A DNA stretch of 64,000 bases from Melieria omissa (lineage: Eukaryota > Arthropoda > Insecta > Diptera > Ulidiidae): positions 77,516,432 through 77,580,431 of the forward strand of contig OZ020270.1 in assembly GCA_963971225.1 (NCBI GenBank). Direction: 5' to 3'. The position numbers and the translations under genes are program-made. The notes beneath the pieces were generated by a model, which made no database searches, was not told where the DNA came from, and saw only the letters and a program-made list of their open reading frames with translations. Within the stretch, counting starts at the first letter, position 1; each line of letters opens with the position of its first letter. This document shows positions 44,130 through 54,900 of this stretch, piece by piece.

Positions 44130-44147
44130 ATCCGGCTCGAAGGACCA
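44130..44147 (-). other. BEL-A copy 1 primer binding site, tRNA-Tyr type
   Basis: Minus strand TGGTCCTTCGAGCCGGAT, three bases inside the 5' LTR, complementary to the tRNA-Tyr 3' end plus CCA. Confidence 0.75.
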
Positions 44148-44150
44148 GAA

Positions 44151-44523
44151 TGTTGGGAGTTGTCGGCACGATATTAAAAAGTGGGAAATCCAAATATAAT
44201 TAGAAAAATTGCAATAAGCAGCCAAACGATATTATGGCTCGATACTCACGTACGAGGTTCGGAAGCAACCACGAGTGAGAAGGTGAAGAAGAAAACGCAA
44301 CGTATGATGCACTTTGTTGTAGGGTTTTATTGGTGCTGCTGCCTCGCTGACGTCGGATGATCAAGTGTGTGAAGCAAAGAAAATAAGAAAAGGGCCGAGG
44401 CCTGGATTGCCGCGCAACAAGCGGACGAAAACTTTTGTTGCTAACGGCTTACAAGAAGTTCAGAGTTGTTATACTATGTGCAGCTGTAGCGGAGACATTG
44501 AAAGAGGAGATTTGGTCTAAACA
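44151..44523 (-). repeat. BEL-A copy 1, 5' LTR
   Basis: 373 bp, TGTTGGGAG...TCTAAACA on the plus strand, followed by target duplication ATATA at 44524-44528. It differs from 13813-14884 and from the young LTRs at many sites. Confidence 0.85.
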
Positions 44524-44681
44524 ATATATGTATATAGTATATCAATATGTATTGAATCTATTGAATTATTGAAAAGATTACACCAGTGTAGGTAGGTAGG
44601 TAGATGTGGCGGCCCTTACGAGAGCACACGTAGGCCAAAATAGGCCCATTGTGATGCCACTGGATCGTTATCCCCTTCAAC

Positions 44682-46100
44682 TTAGTAGGTCTCAAACCAA
44701 CCTGAACAGTTAATGAAGCGTATTAGGCCTTTGGTGTCGACATTTGATATATCGGCTAGGTTGGCGGTGTAGTAAAAACCTAAGTGTTTTTTGCGAGTCC
44801 TGCAAAGAGCAGGACAGGTGCAAAGGAAGTGTAGAATGGTTTCTTCCTCTTCTACGTCTCTGCAGCTACGGCAGAAATCGTTGGCTAGATGGCCCAGCTC
44901 TAGCCTTCTTGCGTGGCCACCGAGGATGCAGTGCCCAGTGATTACCCCGACAACAGCCCTGAGCGCGCCCCTTTTGAGATTTAGCAGACTTCTGGTGCGC
45001 ATCCAGTCCAACTTTGGCCAGATTTGTTGCGCTGTCTTGCCTGTCTCCGAGGCCGCCCAGGCGATGTTGGCGGCTTTAGTCACGGCCTCCTCTAGCATCA
45101 GCTTGCAAGTGCTTAGCGGGACACCCAAGCCAGCAAATTCTGTGGATAGCCCTTTGGTTGTGCTTAGTCTGGCCAGTTCGTCCGCCCTACAGTTCCCCGG
45201 GATGTCTCTGTGACCTGGGACCCATAATAGGTGTATGTTAAGCTGCTCAGCCATCTCGTCGAGAGATCTGCGGCAGCTGATCACTGTTTTTGATGTTAGG
45301 ACATGAGACCCTAGGGCCCTGATAGCCGCTTGGCTGTCAGAGAGTATGCTAACATCTCGTACTGAGATGTTGCGCTCGTTGACCAGCTTCAGGGCGGCTT
45401 CAATGGCCATCACTTCCGCCTGGAACACACTACAGTGGTCCGGTAGTCTAAAGGAGTAGTCTATACCCAATGAGTCCGAAAAGACGCCTCCGCCGACCGC
45501 TCCATTTAGCTTGGAGCCATCGGTGAAGACCTGACATGAGCTACCTGTTAGTGGTGTTAAACCGTCCTCCCAGCTGCTTCTATCTGGGATGGTACAGAGG
45601 AACTTCTTGTTGAAGAGAAGTTGAGGAGGAGAGTAATCGAGTTCTCCGGTTTGTCCTAAGAGAGAGAGAATCCTGCTGTGACCCGTATTTGATTCCGACC
45701 AATGGCCGAAAGCACGAAGTCTTCGGCTTGTAATTGCCGCCGACTTTTTGCAATGGAGGTCTAGTGGGATGAGGTGAAGTAAAGCTTCTAAGGCTGAGGT
45801 TGGGGTAGTTCTTAGAGCACCTGAGATGATGACACAGGCTGCCCTTTGAACTTTCTGAAGGTGTTGGAGAAGTGTGACTTTTTCTAAGGCTTCCCACCAA
45901 ACCAAACACCCATACGTTAGGATAGGCCTAACTACGGCGGTATAGACCCAGTATGTTAGATTTGGTCTTAGACCCCAGGTTTTACCCAGTGCCTTCTTGC
46001 AGGTGTATAAGGCAACCCTTGCCTTTTCAACCCTATGGAGGATATTTGGTTTCCAACTTAATTTCCTGTCAAGAATGACTCCTAAGAATTTAGCCTCATT
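44682..46100 (-). pseudogene. LINE ORF2 C-terminal part: thumb, RNase H, Cys motif
   Basis: Starts in the RT thumb (KFLGVILDRKLSWKPNI, WVYTAVVRPILTYGCLVWW). RNase H follows: CQVFTDGSKLNGAVGGGVFS (Asp), FQAEVMAIEAAL (Glu), VSILSDSQAAIRAL (Asp), WVPGHRDIPGNCRADELARL (Asp). The end has the zinc motif CRSCRDVEEEETILHFLCTC. The 407 codons from 45905 are uninterrupted. The 5' side of this segment joins a deletion that removed the RT active site. Confidence 0.8.
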
Positions 46101-48093
46101 CTTATATGGGATTGCTGTGTTGTTGAGTCACAGTCACCTTGAGTTGCAGTCACCTTGCATCCACCCCCTCCTAAGGACTGAAGTAGTTCATTGACCACAA
46201 GGTTCCAGAGGAGAGGGGAGAGGACCCCACCCTGTGGGGTACCTCTACTCACCGCTCTTGAGATGGACGATTCACCCAGTTCAGCGCAGATAACTCTGCT
46301 ACGCAGAAGCTTATCCACCCAGTTCACCAGGCCACGCTCCACCTCAAGCCCGGCGAATGCGCCAGTGATAGCCAACGGTTCGACGTTATTAAAAGCTCCC
46401 TCTATATCCAGGAAAGTTGCTAACGTGTATTCTTTGTAATCAAGAGATTTCTGGATCGTCTGAGTCAGAGAGTGTAGAGCAGTGTCTACGGATTTACCCT
46501 TGATGTAGGCATGCTGGTTGTTTGAGATGAGGTCATGCCTTATAGTTAGACGTAGGTGTAGATCCAGTAGTCTTTCCAGTGTTTTCAATAGAAAAGAGGA
46601 TAGACTAATGGGTCTGAAGTCCTTAGGATTAGTGTGAGAGTTCTTAGCCGCTTTCGGGATGAACACCACCCGAACTCTGCGCCAGTTTGCTGGAATGTAG
46701 TTCAAGCTTATACTGGCTGAAAAGATTAAGTTGAGGAGCCTGAAGGCTGACGGTCCAGCCCTTTGTAGCTGTGATGGGAATATGCCATCTGGTCCCGGTG
46801 ATTTAAATGGAAGGAACCCTGTGATAGCCCATTTTATTTTGTCCTCCGATATGAGGTTGTCTACATTAGCGACCCTATTCGTGTCTATCTGGTCTTCTGC
46901 CAGCGAGTTGAGGCTGGTTGGAAAGTTAGTGTTTGTGAGAAGCTCGAGTGCTTCAGCTTCTGAAGATGTCCAAGAGCCATCTGGTTTTTGTAAAGCACTT
47001 GGAACAAATGGCGATGAGGCTAGTATTTTCTTAAGCCTAGAAGTCTCGGAGACACTTTCAATGTTGCCACAGAAGTAGCTCCAGGAGCTTCTCTTAGCAT
47101 CCCTAAGACATTTCTTGTAGAACCTGAGGGAGTCCTCGTAAAGGTCCCAGTCTGTTGCAGTTTTGGTCCTCCTCGCTCTATTGAAGAGTCTCCTGGAGGT
47201 TTTTCTGAGCCCCCCAAGTTCTTGGTTCCACCAGGGGGGTTTGTATTTCCCCCTTGGTACAAACAAGGGGCAGGCAAGGTTTTGTGCCTGTGAAAAGGCC
47301 GATGTTAAGTGATCAACAGCCGTCTCTAACATCGCGTGACTGTTGATTTCAGTGATTTGAGTCGCATTGATGTGTCTGTCTACTGTGCGAACAAACAGAT
47401 CCCAGTTCGTTTTTCTAGGATTGAGGACAGGTTTGGTCTTCTGAGCGCTGCTTCCAAGAGCAAATTCAATGTACCTATGGTCAGAAAAGGAGTGTTCACT
47501 AGAAACTCTCCAATTCCTAACCCTATCGGCTATAGTTACAGAGGCAAGGGTGAGATCTAGGACCTCTTCTCTGTTTCTAGTAACAAAGGTTAGTGTACGC
47601 CCTATATTGCATACTAAAAGGTTGGTGGTAGATAAATATTCAAAGAGAGACTCACCTCTGTCGTTAGTGTCCGTGCTGCCCCATATGCTATGGTGAGCGT
47701 TTGCGTCGCATCCAATAATCAAGTCGATGCTGGATTTTGCGGCTTCTTTTGCCAGCTCCTTGAGAGGATTTGGCGGTGGCGGCTCTGGGTCGTCGTGAGC
47801 CATATAACAGGAGGCGATCCAGTGGCACTTGCCCTTTAGTACCAGGGAGATTTAGTACCAGGGAGCAGATATGCATTTAGTGATTTTTTCACTAGGATAC
47901 AGGATCTGGGTCTACCTGCATTATGAGCATGGACCAGCCTGTAGTTGGTCGCTCCCAATCCACAAACCTTGTTGGCTACAAGCCAGGGTTCTTGGATGAG
48001 AGCGATGTCGTCACCCCCCTTAGAGAGGCGTAGGAGTAGTGCGGCTGAAGCCGCTTTAGAGTGGTGGAGGTTTACTTGAACTACTCGGACCAT
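46082..48093 (-). pseudogene. LINE ORF2 N-terminal part: endonuclease and RT, broken
   Basis: Begins MVRVVQVNLHHSKAASAALL and IALIQEPWLV, the APE-type endonuclease start of R1/LOA-like LINEs. It overlaps ORF1 by about 38 bases. A 16-bp tandem duplication (TTTAGTACCAGGGAGA at 47835-47850, repeated at 47851-47866) shifts the frame. Then IIGCDANAHHSIWGS and SDHRYIEFAL (endonuclease), RT motifs PGPDGIFPSQLQ, FRPISLSSFLLKTLERLL and SRGTPQGGVLSPLLWNLVVN. After GCKVTA the expected YADD segment is deleted, replaced by repeats of AAGGTGACTG. The copy cannot make an active RT. Confidence 0.8.
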
Positions 48094-49270
48094 GGTGTTT
48101 TTCGTTCAGCTTCGCTTCCACCACAGTGGCGTCAAGGTCGTCATCGGTTTCGAGAAGCTCGGACTCTCTCCAAAAATTCCCAAAAGCCGTGGCCATATCC
48201 GATCCCGAAGAGGAGATCGAAACTGTTCGGGATAGGCGACGTAACGGCTTAGGGGAAGATGGCTGGTCGTCCATCGCCTCTTGTGTGCTGGTTGTGCTGG
48301 CCGGCAGCCCCTGCAGGCCACCTTCGCCGGAAATGGTCGTGGCTAGTAACCCCTGTGGGCCGCTTTCGCCAGAGTCGGTGCTTACGTTAGTCACGGTTTG
48401 CTCATCCTTGTACACTTTTAATTTTATGTGTCCAAACCCGAAGGCCACAACACCATTGGAATTCGCTAGGTGCTCAAGGGATTCTTTGTTCACGATAATG
48501 GTGGCACAACGAGATCCCCTGAGCTCCTCCAGTTTGGCGATTTTCCAATTGTGCGTGGGAAGTGCCGGGTTGGACAGCTGTAATGTCTCGAGGACTCTTG
48601 CCGGATCCGCAGGATTCATTGGGATCCAGGCTCTAGTCCTAGGTCTGCTGGGTATAGATTCCCTGAGGTCAGAGCGGTCAACGACTGCCATGACGAGACT
48701 ATCCTTAAGGATCTCGCTGTAGGACGCTGTCGTTCTATGTGAACTGCGCACTTTCTTGGCATGTGGAGCCTCCTCATCTGTAGATCGCTGTCATTTGGCT
48801 GCGGTCTCGATGTTCGAGGCGTTTTCGAGCTCCTCTAACCTGGCAGTAGCCCAGGTGAAGGAGGCTTTTTCGCGCTGAGTCCTGCGGTTTTCCGGGATAC
48901 TTTGTATCCGTTCAATTACGCGCTTGGCACTCTGGCGCTCTCTATAGCGGATTTTTGAGTCCTTTATATGTCGCGTGCCCTCTGCACCCATAGCTTCACC
49001 GTGTTTGTTGCTTTTGCTGGACGAAGGTCCGGCTTTAGCAACCATGGTGTTGCTGCGGTCAGGTATGGCACTTGTGTCAGTTTTTACACTTGCGGACACA
49101 GAGCCTTGGCATTGGATCTTCTGATCAACCAAGGATGCGTCCTTATTGGCGGTGGGCGCTGGCTTACGTGCTTCACCCATCCCCGGCTTTTTGAGAGGGC
49201 CGGCCTCTGGTTCCGTCTTTCCGTATGCGTTAGTTTGTTTTGTTGTAGTTTTTGTTGTTGATTTGTCCAT
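48056..49270 (-). pseudogene. LINE ORF1 with one in-frame stop
   Basis: Starts MDKSTTKTTTKQTNAYGKTE, a basic, Ser/Thr/Lys-rich N-terminus with a helical Arg-rich part (RYRERQSAKRVIERIQ). A single TGA at about 48791 interrupts it. The same frame continues with SYSEILKDSLVMAVVDRSDL and NWKIAKLEELRGSRCATIIV, resembling the DUF4780-type domain of insect LINE ORF1 proteins. It ends SSSSKPPPL. Role: RNA-binding chaperone by family analogy. Confidence 0.7.
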
Positions 49271-49399
49271 GTTTGAGTACCACGAGTGGTGGAGAAGGGG
49301 TGGTCCACCTGTGCAGAGATCCGCAATGCAAATTAGTGATTGGGCTTTATGTGCCCGTTTTTAAAATCAAACTGCGAAGTTTTACTAGGGACTATGTCC

Positions 49400-49987
49400 C
49401 AATTTTGTAACTGTTTATTGAATTAAGCGCTATGCGCTCCTTTTCGTTACAGAGTACTTCAAAAACTAAAAACTAATTCCTTATTCTACCCTTCTTTTAT
49501 ATCTTTTCTTGGCTGTGTTTGGCACGTTGTTATTGTTGTTGTTGTTGATATGGCTGCTGGCGCTGGTGCTGACACAGGTGCAAATTTGATTGTGGCAAAC
49601 GGTTCGTTCTCACCGTAGCATGCGGTGTCATGATTACACCACGGTGGATGCTGCTGATGACATTGGCACAGGTGCAATTGGAAGTTGACGAATTGCACCG
49701 TGGGAAGAGGAGCTTTCTCAGTCGATCCGCCGAGCTGCTGAGTTGTCGTCTGCCAATCCCAAGAATTGAGTCGCGTCTGAATGTGGGAACTACGGTTTAG
49801 TCACGTAGCGTTTGTGGGATGTTGACACAGGTGCAAGTAGGAATTTGCCGAATTGTGGGATGTTGACACAGGTGCAAGTAGGAATTTGCCGAATTGTGGG
49901 ATGGGGAGCTTTCCCAGGTGATCTGTTATGGTTATGCTACGGATTGGTCACGTAGCATTCCGGTGTTGTGGGAGTCATGTGCTAACT
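49400..49987 (-). repeat. Errantivirus 3' LTR (left end approximate)
   Basis: A purine tract (seven G on the minus strand, at about 49988-49995) is followed by AGTTAGCACATGACTCC, like the AGT start of errantivirus LTRs. AATAAA occurs on the minus strand near 49412-49419. The outer end is uncertain, probably near 49400. The env stop lies inside the LTR, as in several errantiviruses. Confidence 0.55.
49813..49894 (+). repeat. 41-bp tandem duplication in the errantivirus LTR
   Basis: Two near-perfect units beginning TGTGGGATGTTGACACAGGT, with a partial third (TGTGGGATGGGG) at 49895. Related GACACAGGTGCAA words occur at 49569 and 49663, so this LTR carries several copies of a possible regulatory repeat. 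Confidence 0.75.
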
Positions 49988-50506
49988 GCCCCCCCTGTAA
50001 GTCGAGACCGTCCGCGGTCGCCTTAATGATTTCGGCCATAACTTTCCTTTGATGGACTGCGTTGATTTTACGTTTGCCTGCTCTTAATTTTCTGTATACC
50101 AGGATAATGCAAAAGGTGATTAGAATGATTAACAGTACTGTTCCTCCTTGGATCGAGCGAGTTTGAATAATGCTGTGCAATTCTTTAACGTGGCCAACAT
50201 TCCTTAAATGAATTTGATGTAAGTACGGTAGGCTTATGATTTCTAGATGCTCCGTAAAGTTTACAAATTGAGTTGAAGGAGTTCCTGGCCGGAGTGTTGC
50301 CATCCTTTTCTCGTTCACAAAGATTGTGCCATTAATGTTGACTTCCTCCTCGAAAGTTATTAAAAAAGTGCCGCTTATTGTGACCGATGAATTCTTCTCC
50401 TCTTGAACTTTGACCGTGTTATCATTTATGATAATTAATCCGCTGTCGACTTTGTTTATTGGGTCAAGTTTGTTGAATGTTGTTTTACAATTTGCCTTAT
50501 GGTTAT
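49932..50506 (-). pseudogene. Errantivirus env, C-terminal part (transmembrane side)
   Basis: Minus-strand frame from the BEL-A insertion point to a stop at 49932. It shows an ectodomain with several N-x-S/T sites, then a hydrophobic span (VLLIILITFCIILVY) followed by a basic cytoplasmic tail RKLRAGKRK. This is the membrane anchor end of an insect envelope glycoprotein related to baculovirus F. It is separated from its N-terminal part by 9.8 kb of BEL-A. Confidence 0.75.
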
Positions 50507-50889
50507 TGTTGGGAGTTGTCAGCACGATGTTCAAGAAAAATGAAAACGAAATATAATTAGAAAGATTGCAATAAATAGCCAACCGATATTATGGCTCGAT
50601 ACTCACGTACACAGGTCGGAAGTTACCACGGGCAAGAGGATGAAGAAAAAAAAGAACACAATGTCTTCGGATAACGATGCTCTTTATTGTAGGGTTTGAC
50701 TTATGCTGCTGCCTCGCTGACGTCGGAAGATCAAGTGTCGAAGCAAGAGAAAAGAAAAAAGGCCGAGGCCTGGATTGCCGCGCAACAAGAGAACGAAAGC
50801 TCTTGTTGCTAACGGCTTACAAAAAGGCTCAGAGGTGTTATAATATGTGCAGCTTTAGCGGAGACATTGAAAGAGATCTGGTCTAAACA
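50507..50889 (-). repeat. BEL-A copy 2, 3' LTR
   Basis: 383 bp. In sense (minus) it starts TGTTTAGACC and ends CTCCCAACA; ACAATAAAGAGCATCG contains the poly(A) signal. Adjacent purine-rich AAGAGTGGCGGCAA just inside may be the second-strand primer. Confidence 0.9.
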
Positions 50890-51119
50890 TTGCCGCCACT
50901 CTTGCAGTGTCTCGCGCTGCAAAATTACGAAAAACAAGAAATAATAATTCGTTGATGGAATACATTTCAGTTCAATTTCAAATTCATACATATTAACTTA
51001 ATAACTAGGCGTTGATAACCGATATAAGAGTTAATTCATTGAGCATTTCAAATTATAAATGTTTGATTGTAAGTAATTTTCTAAAATCAGGATCAAAAAG
51101 GATCCATATAAAAGGTTTG

Positions 51120-51881
51120 TTAACATGGGCCTGAAAGGACCCATCCAAAAATAGAATCCTGTGCCAGAGGTTGGCCAGGGTTACAAATTAATCCAGATCG
51201 GATGATCTTGTGGTAGATCTCTGAGCCAAGGATGAGCGAGACGGCGGTGGATCGATAAAAGTAAGGATCCGCAAGGCGAAAATTCGAAAAACGTTCCGCT
51301 ACTCGCCCGTCAATGTCTTCCAGAGGAGTTTTAAAGGCGAGCGTTTGTTCGATCTTGGCATGCACGTCGATGCGCTGAGATGAATCATGACGCGAGACCA
51401 AGGTGACTCGGCAAAAGTGATGAAGATCAACCTTGGAAACTGGAAGATGTAGCTGACGTACCATTGACGACGAGATGCGACTTGTGTGGTTGCAAGAATC
51501 TATAAGGATTCGAGCAGGACAGCTGGCGGCACGGACGCGTATGAAGACGGAGGCCGTCGGAAAAAGGACGGTGACGCGTTGAACGGAAGCACTCGTAGCG
51601 AAAGGACGAGCTTCGCGTTGAATAATTAGACGTTCATTCGCATGGAGAAGCGTATTATGATGACGCCGACAATATTTGCAAACCATCTTGCTAGTGCAGT
51701 GTTTCGCGATGTGTGAATGTGCCAAACATCTAGAGCAATAACGATGTAACAATATGGCCCGTAATCGCCTTTCTAAGTTCATCGAAAGGAACTTTTTACA
51801 GAAGCGTAGAGGATGAGTGCGTTGGCATAATCTGCATTTCTTGTTGTTATCGAGAGGAGTCGATGAAGCGTTATCACTCAT
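51120..51881 (-). CDS. BEL-A accessory ORF: zinc knuckles plus protease-like domain
   Basis: 253 codons from MSDNASSTPLDNN, 47 bases after the gag-pol stop, on the same strand. Knuckles at residues 16-28 (CRLCQRTHPLRFC), 49-62 (CSRCLAHSHIAKHC) and 68-80 (CKYCRRHHNTLLH). Residues about 112-252 resemble the BEL protease domain: PARILIDSCNHTSRISSSMV aligns with ARALIDPGSEASFIS of the polyprotein, and LILGSEIYHKII with FGWVLSGPC aligns with VLIGADLYPQ and FGWTLTGP. The Gly of the D-S/T-G triad is Cys here, so activity is doubtful. It looks like a second, diverged nucleocapsid-protease copy. Function unknown; RNA binding or a regulator of Gag is inferred. Confidence 0.75.
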   Translation of the reverse strand: MSDNASSTPLDNNKKCRLCQRTHPLRFCKKFLSMNLERRLRAILLHRYCSRCLAHSHIAKHCTSKMVCKYCRRHHNTLLHANERLIIQREARPFATSASVQRVTVLFPTASVFIRVRAASCPARILIDSCNHTSRISSSMVRQLHLPVSKVDLHHFCRVTLVSRHDSSQRIDVHAKIEQTLAFKTPLEDIDGRVAERFSNFRLADPYFYRSTAVSLILGSEIYHKIIRSGLICNPGQPLAQDSIFGWVLSGPC

Positions 51882-51928
51882 AGCGACCTATGATTAGGAT
51901 AACAAATTTGTTAAAAATGGTGGAAGGG

Positions 51929-54900
51929 CTAGTCAGATAAGACGATTAATTTCGTAATGGACCGCGTAATTATTCCTCGTTCGGTTTTAATATCGGCGAC
52001 GCGGACGCGTTTATCGCTACCGGGATATACTCGAAGAATTCTTCCCAACCGCCACGAAGTAGGGGGAAGATTTTCTTGACTAACAACAACTAAATCGTCA
52101 ACCGCAAGATCGCGCGATGGATATTTCCATTTGTATCGCCTATGCATTTCTTTAAGATATTCTTCTTTCCATCTGAAGGCGATCTGCTGACCCAACGCTT
52201 TCATTTTTTCCCATCTATTTCTCGCGCTTATGTCAGAAATAATTGGCTCTGGGGGTCCCAGAAGTGGAGACCCAATAAGGAAGTGACCCGGAGTCAAAGC
52301 AGATACATCCGCAGGGTTTTCTGACATAGGACTAATAGGTCGAGAATTTAAACACGCTTCAATACGAGATAAAACTGTTGATAGTTCCTCGAATGTGTAT
52401 TTATGAGGAAGAGCCATTTTACGAAAATGGAGTTTGAAACTTTTAACTCCCGCTTCCCATAAGCCACCCATATGAGGCGACCCAGCAGGAATAAAATTCC
52501 ATTCAACCGGCTGATGAGAAAAGTGATTGGAAAATGAATCACGAAACTGCTTTAGAAATGCTTCAAAATCCTTTTTGAAAGCTTTAGAAGCACCGACAAA
52601 GTTAGTACCATTATCGGAGAAAATGGTTTTTGGGCAACCACGACGAGAAACGAATCGAATAAAAGCAGCGAGAAAAGCAGGTGTCGAAAGATCACTGACT
52701 GCCTCCAAATGGATTGCCTTTGTAGAGAAACATACAAAAATACAAACATAACCTTTCGTTATAAGGCACGCTCTACCTGTAAAATTCTTTATGTCAAAAG
52801 GACCTGCAAAGTCGACACCAGTAATGGAGAACACACGACCGAGAGTAGTCCGTTCGGGGGGTAAAGCGGCCATGATCTGAGAGGCCTTTCGTTTCTTATC
52901 CAACAGACAAGTTTTACATCGATGAATAGTAGCGCTAATAAGATTTTTCGCCTTCGGAATCCAATATTCCTGACGAAGCAATCGAAGTAGAAGTGAGTTG
53001 CCACCGTGAAGCGTGATTTTATGTATAAAAGCAACTAAAAGTTTTGAAAACTGAGAACCATACGGAAGGATAATTGGGTGCTGTTCACTAAAGGAAAGAG
53101 TTGGTGCGTTAGCTAAGCGACCATTAATACGCATAACTTGTGCTTTATCCAAAAAGGGATTTAGAGTCAATAGGTTACTCTTAGAATTAAGTGGGTTTTG
53201 ATTTAGAAGACAACTATATTCAGTTTGAAAGTGCGTTTTCTGAGAGAGAATTGTCAAGAATTTTCTGGTGTTATGGAGTTCTGCATTAGACAACACTATG
53301 GATGTATAGCCCTTAGAATTTTCTGCAGGACGGTGAGTGCGATAGTAGAACCGAAGCATATATGAGACCACTCGAAGAGCTCTCGAAAATGACGAAAATC
53401 TAGAGAGAATGTCTTCCTCAACATTTACCAGCAAGTTGTGTACTGCAACCTTTTTTGCTTCGATTGAAGTTTCAAGATGAGTAGGGCTAGAAGAAGGCCA
53501 CTCGGACCTATCCTTAACAAGCCAGGATGGGCCATGCCACCATAACGAATTCATACTTAAGGCCTGGGGAGTAAGGCCGCGACTACATAAATCAGCAGGG
53601 TTATTAGCTGAATCGACGTGATACCAATTTCTAGCGTACGGTTTCTCTTGAATTTTGCTAACACGATTAGCAACAAAGGTAGTCCATGTAGATGGTGTTT
53701 TTCGAAGCCATGACAAAACAATTGTTGAATCAGTCCAGCAGAAGACATCGTGGACGTTAATATCAAGTTCGGGTAGGAGTGAATCGAGAATATCACATAG
53801 GAGTACTGCACCGCATAGTTCTAATCTTGGCAACGAAACAGTTTTGACAGGAGCTACTTTTGTTTTCGATGTAAGTAAGTGGGAGTAGAAAGTAGTAGAT
53901 GATTTACGGATACGTATGAAAATCGCCGCCCCGTATGCTTTCTCGGAAGCATCGGAGAAAGCATGAATTTGAACTTCATCTTGTAAAGAATAGTTCACCC
54001 ATCTCGGTAACTTAATCAGGTTTATATCCATATATCCATCTAAAAACTGTTGCCATTTCTGTTCAATGGGTTTAGAAATACAATCGTCCCAACCTATATT
54101 CTCAAGCCAGACCAGTTGCATTAAATTTTTAGCAACAATAACTACAGGTGCAAGCCATCCGACAGGGTCAAACAATTTGGCAATCATGGAGAGAAGTTCT
54201 CTTTTGGTGTGCGAATCCTTTCGCTCAATAGCAGGAACCTTGAAATAGAAATTGTCAGTACAAGCGTTCCAACGTACCCCTAAAGCCTTTGTAGAACTGG
54301 AATCTTCAAAGCTTAAGAAGTCTTCCTTTAATAGGTGCTCTTTCGGAAGGTCCACTAGAATTTCTTTGCGATTTGAAGTCCATTTTCTTAAGGAAAATCC
54401 AGCACCATGTAAAGTGTCGATGAGTTCATTCCGGGCCTTTATAGCGGAAGGCAAATCATGCGCACCGGCGAGAACATCGTCAACATACATGGATCGTCGG
54501 AGTATATGTGCGGCAAGGGGATAAGTGTCTTGAGAATCGGCTGCAAGTTGAAGGAGAGTGCGAATCGCAAGATATGGTGCGCAGTTGACACCAAAAGTTA
54601 CCGTTTGTAATTCGTAATCCGAAACTTCCACATCGGTAGAAGAGCGATGTAGAATGCGTTGAAAAGGACGATGCCTTGGGTCGACAAGAATTTGTCGATA
54701 CATTTTTTGAATATCACTATTGAAAACAAATCGAAAAAGTCTCCATCTTAGGAGAAGTAAAACTAAGTCAGACTGTAGCACCGGACCGACGTACAATACA
54801 TCATTCAAACTATTACCATTGGAAGTTTTATTTGAAGCGTTAAAAACAACACGAAGTTTTGTTGTAAGACTTTCTGGTTTAATGACAGCATGATGCGGAA

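Larger units (their letters stand above)
13813..44523 (-). mobile_element. BEL-A copy 1, old BEL/Pao element swollen by insertions
   Basis: The two LTRs (13813-14884 with an insertion, and 44151-44523) begin TGTTGGGAG and end TCTAAACA, with the 5-bp duplication ATATA outside both (13808-13812, 44524-44528). All BEL-A coding parts between them are on the minus strand in the correct order. Removing the insertions leaves about 9 kb, like the young copy at 50507-60280. The two LTRs differ at numerous positions and the frame is broken many times, so this is an old insertion. It has acted as a landing pad for most elements between 14 and 44 kb. Confidence 0.85.
44594..49400 (-). mobile_element. LINE of R1/LOA-like type with RNase H, defective
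   Basis: Minus-strand order: ORF1 (49270-48056), ORF2 with endonuclease and RT (48093 to about 46082) and RNase H (to 44682), then a short 3' tail with (CTAC)n at about 44594-44607. The 5' boundary is not certain; GGGACATAGTCCC near 49390-49402 is a possible start. No target duplication was found. Each ORF is broken at one or more places. The RNase H domain narrows the clade to the R1/LOA/I/Jockey group. Confidence 0.8.

Noticed and set aside
43954..44203. Three overlapping plus-strand frames of about 70-81 codons with repeated Val-Asp-Glu motifs
   Set aside because: They are produced by the 21-bp tandem repeat (divisible by three, so open in several frames) in the BEL-A leader, on the strand opposite to the element.
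48968..49261. Plus-strand Cys/Phe-rich frame
   Set aside because: Antisense shadow of LINE ORF1.
44594..49410. Target duplication for the LINE (TAATTCAATA shared near both flanks)
   Set aside because: The shared word is not adjacent to either end, so it cannot be taken as a duplication.
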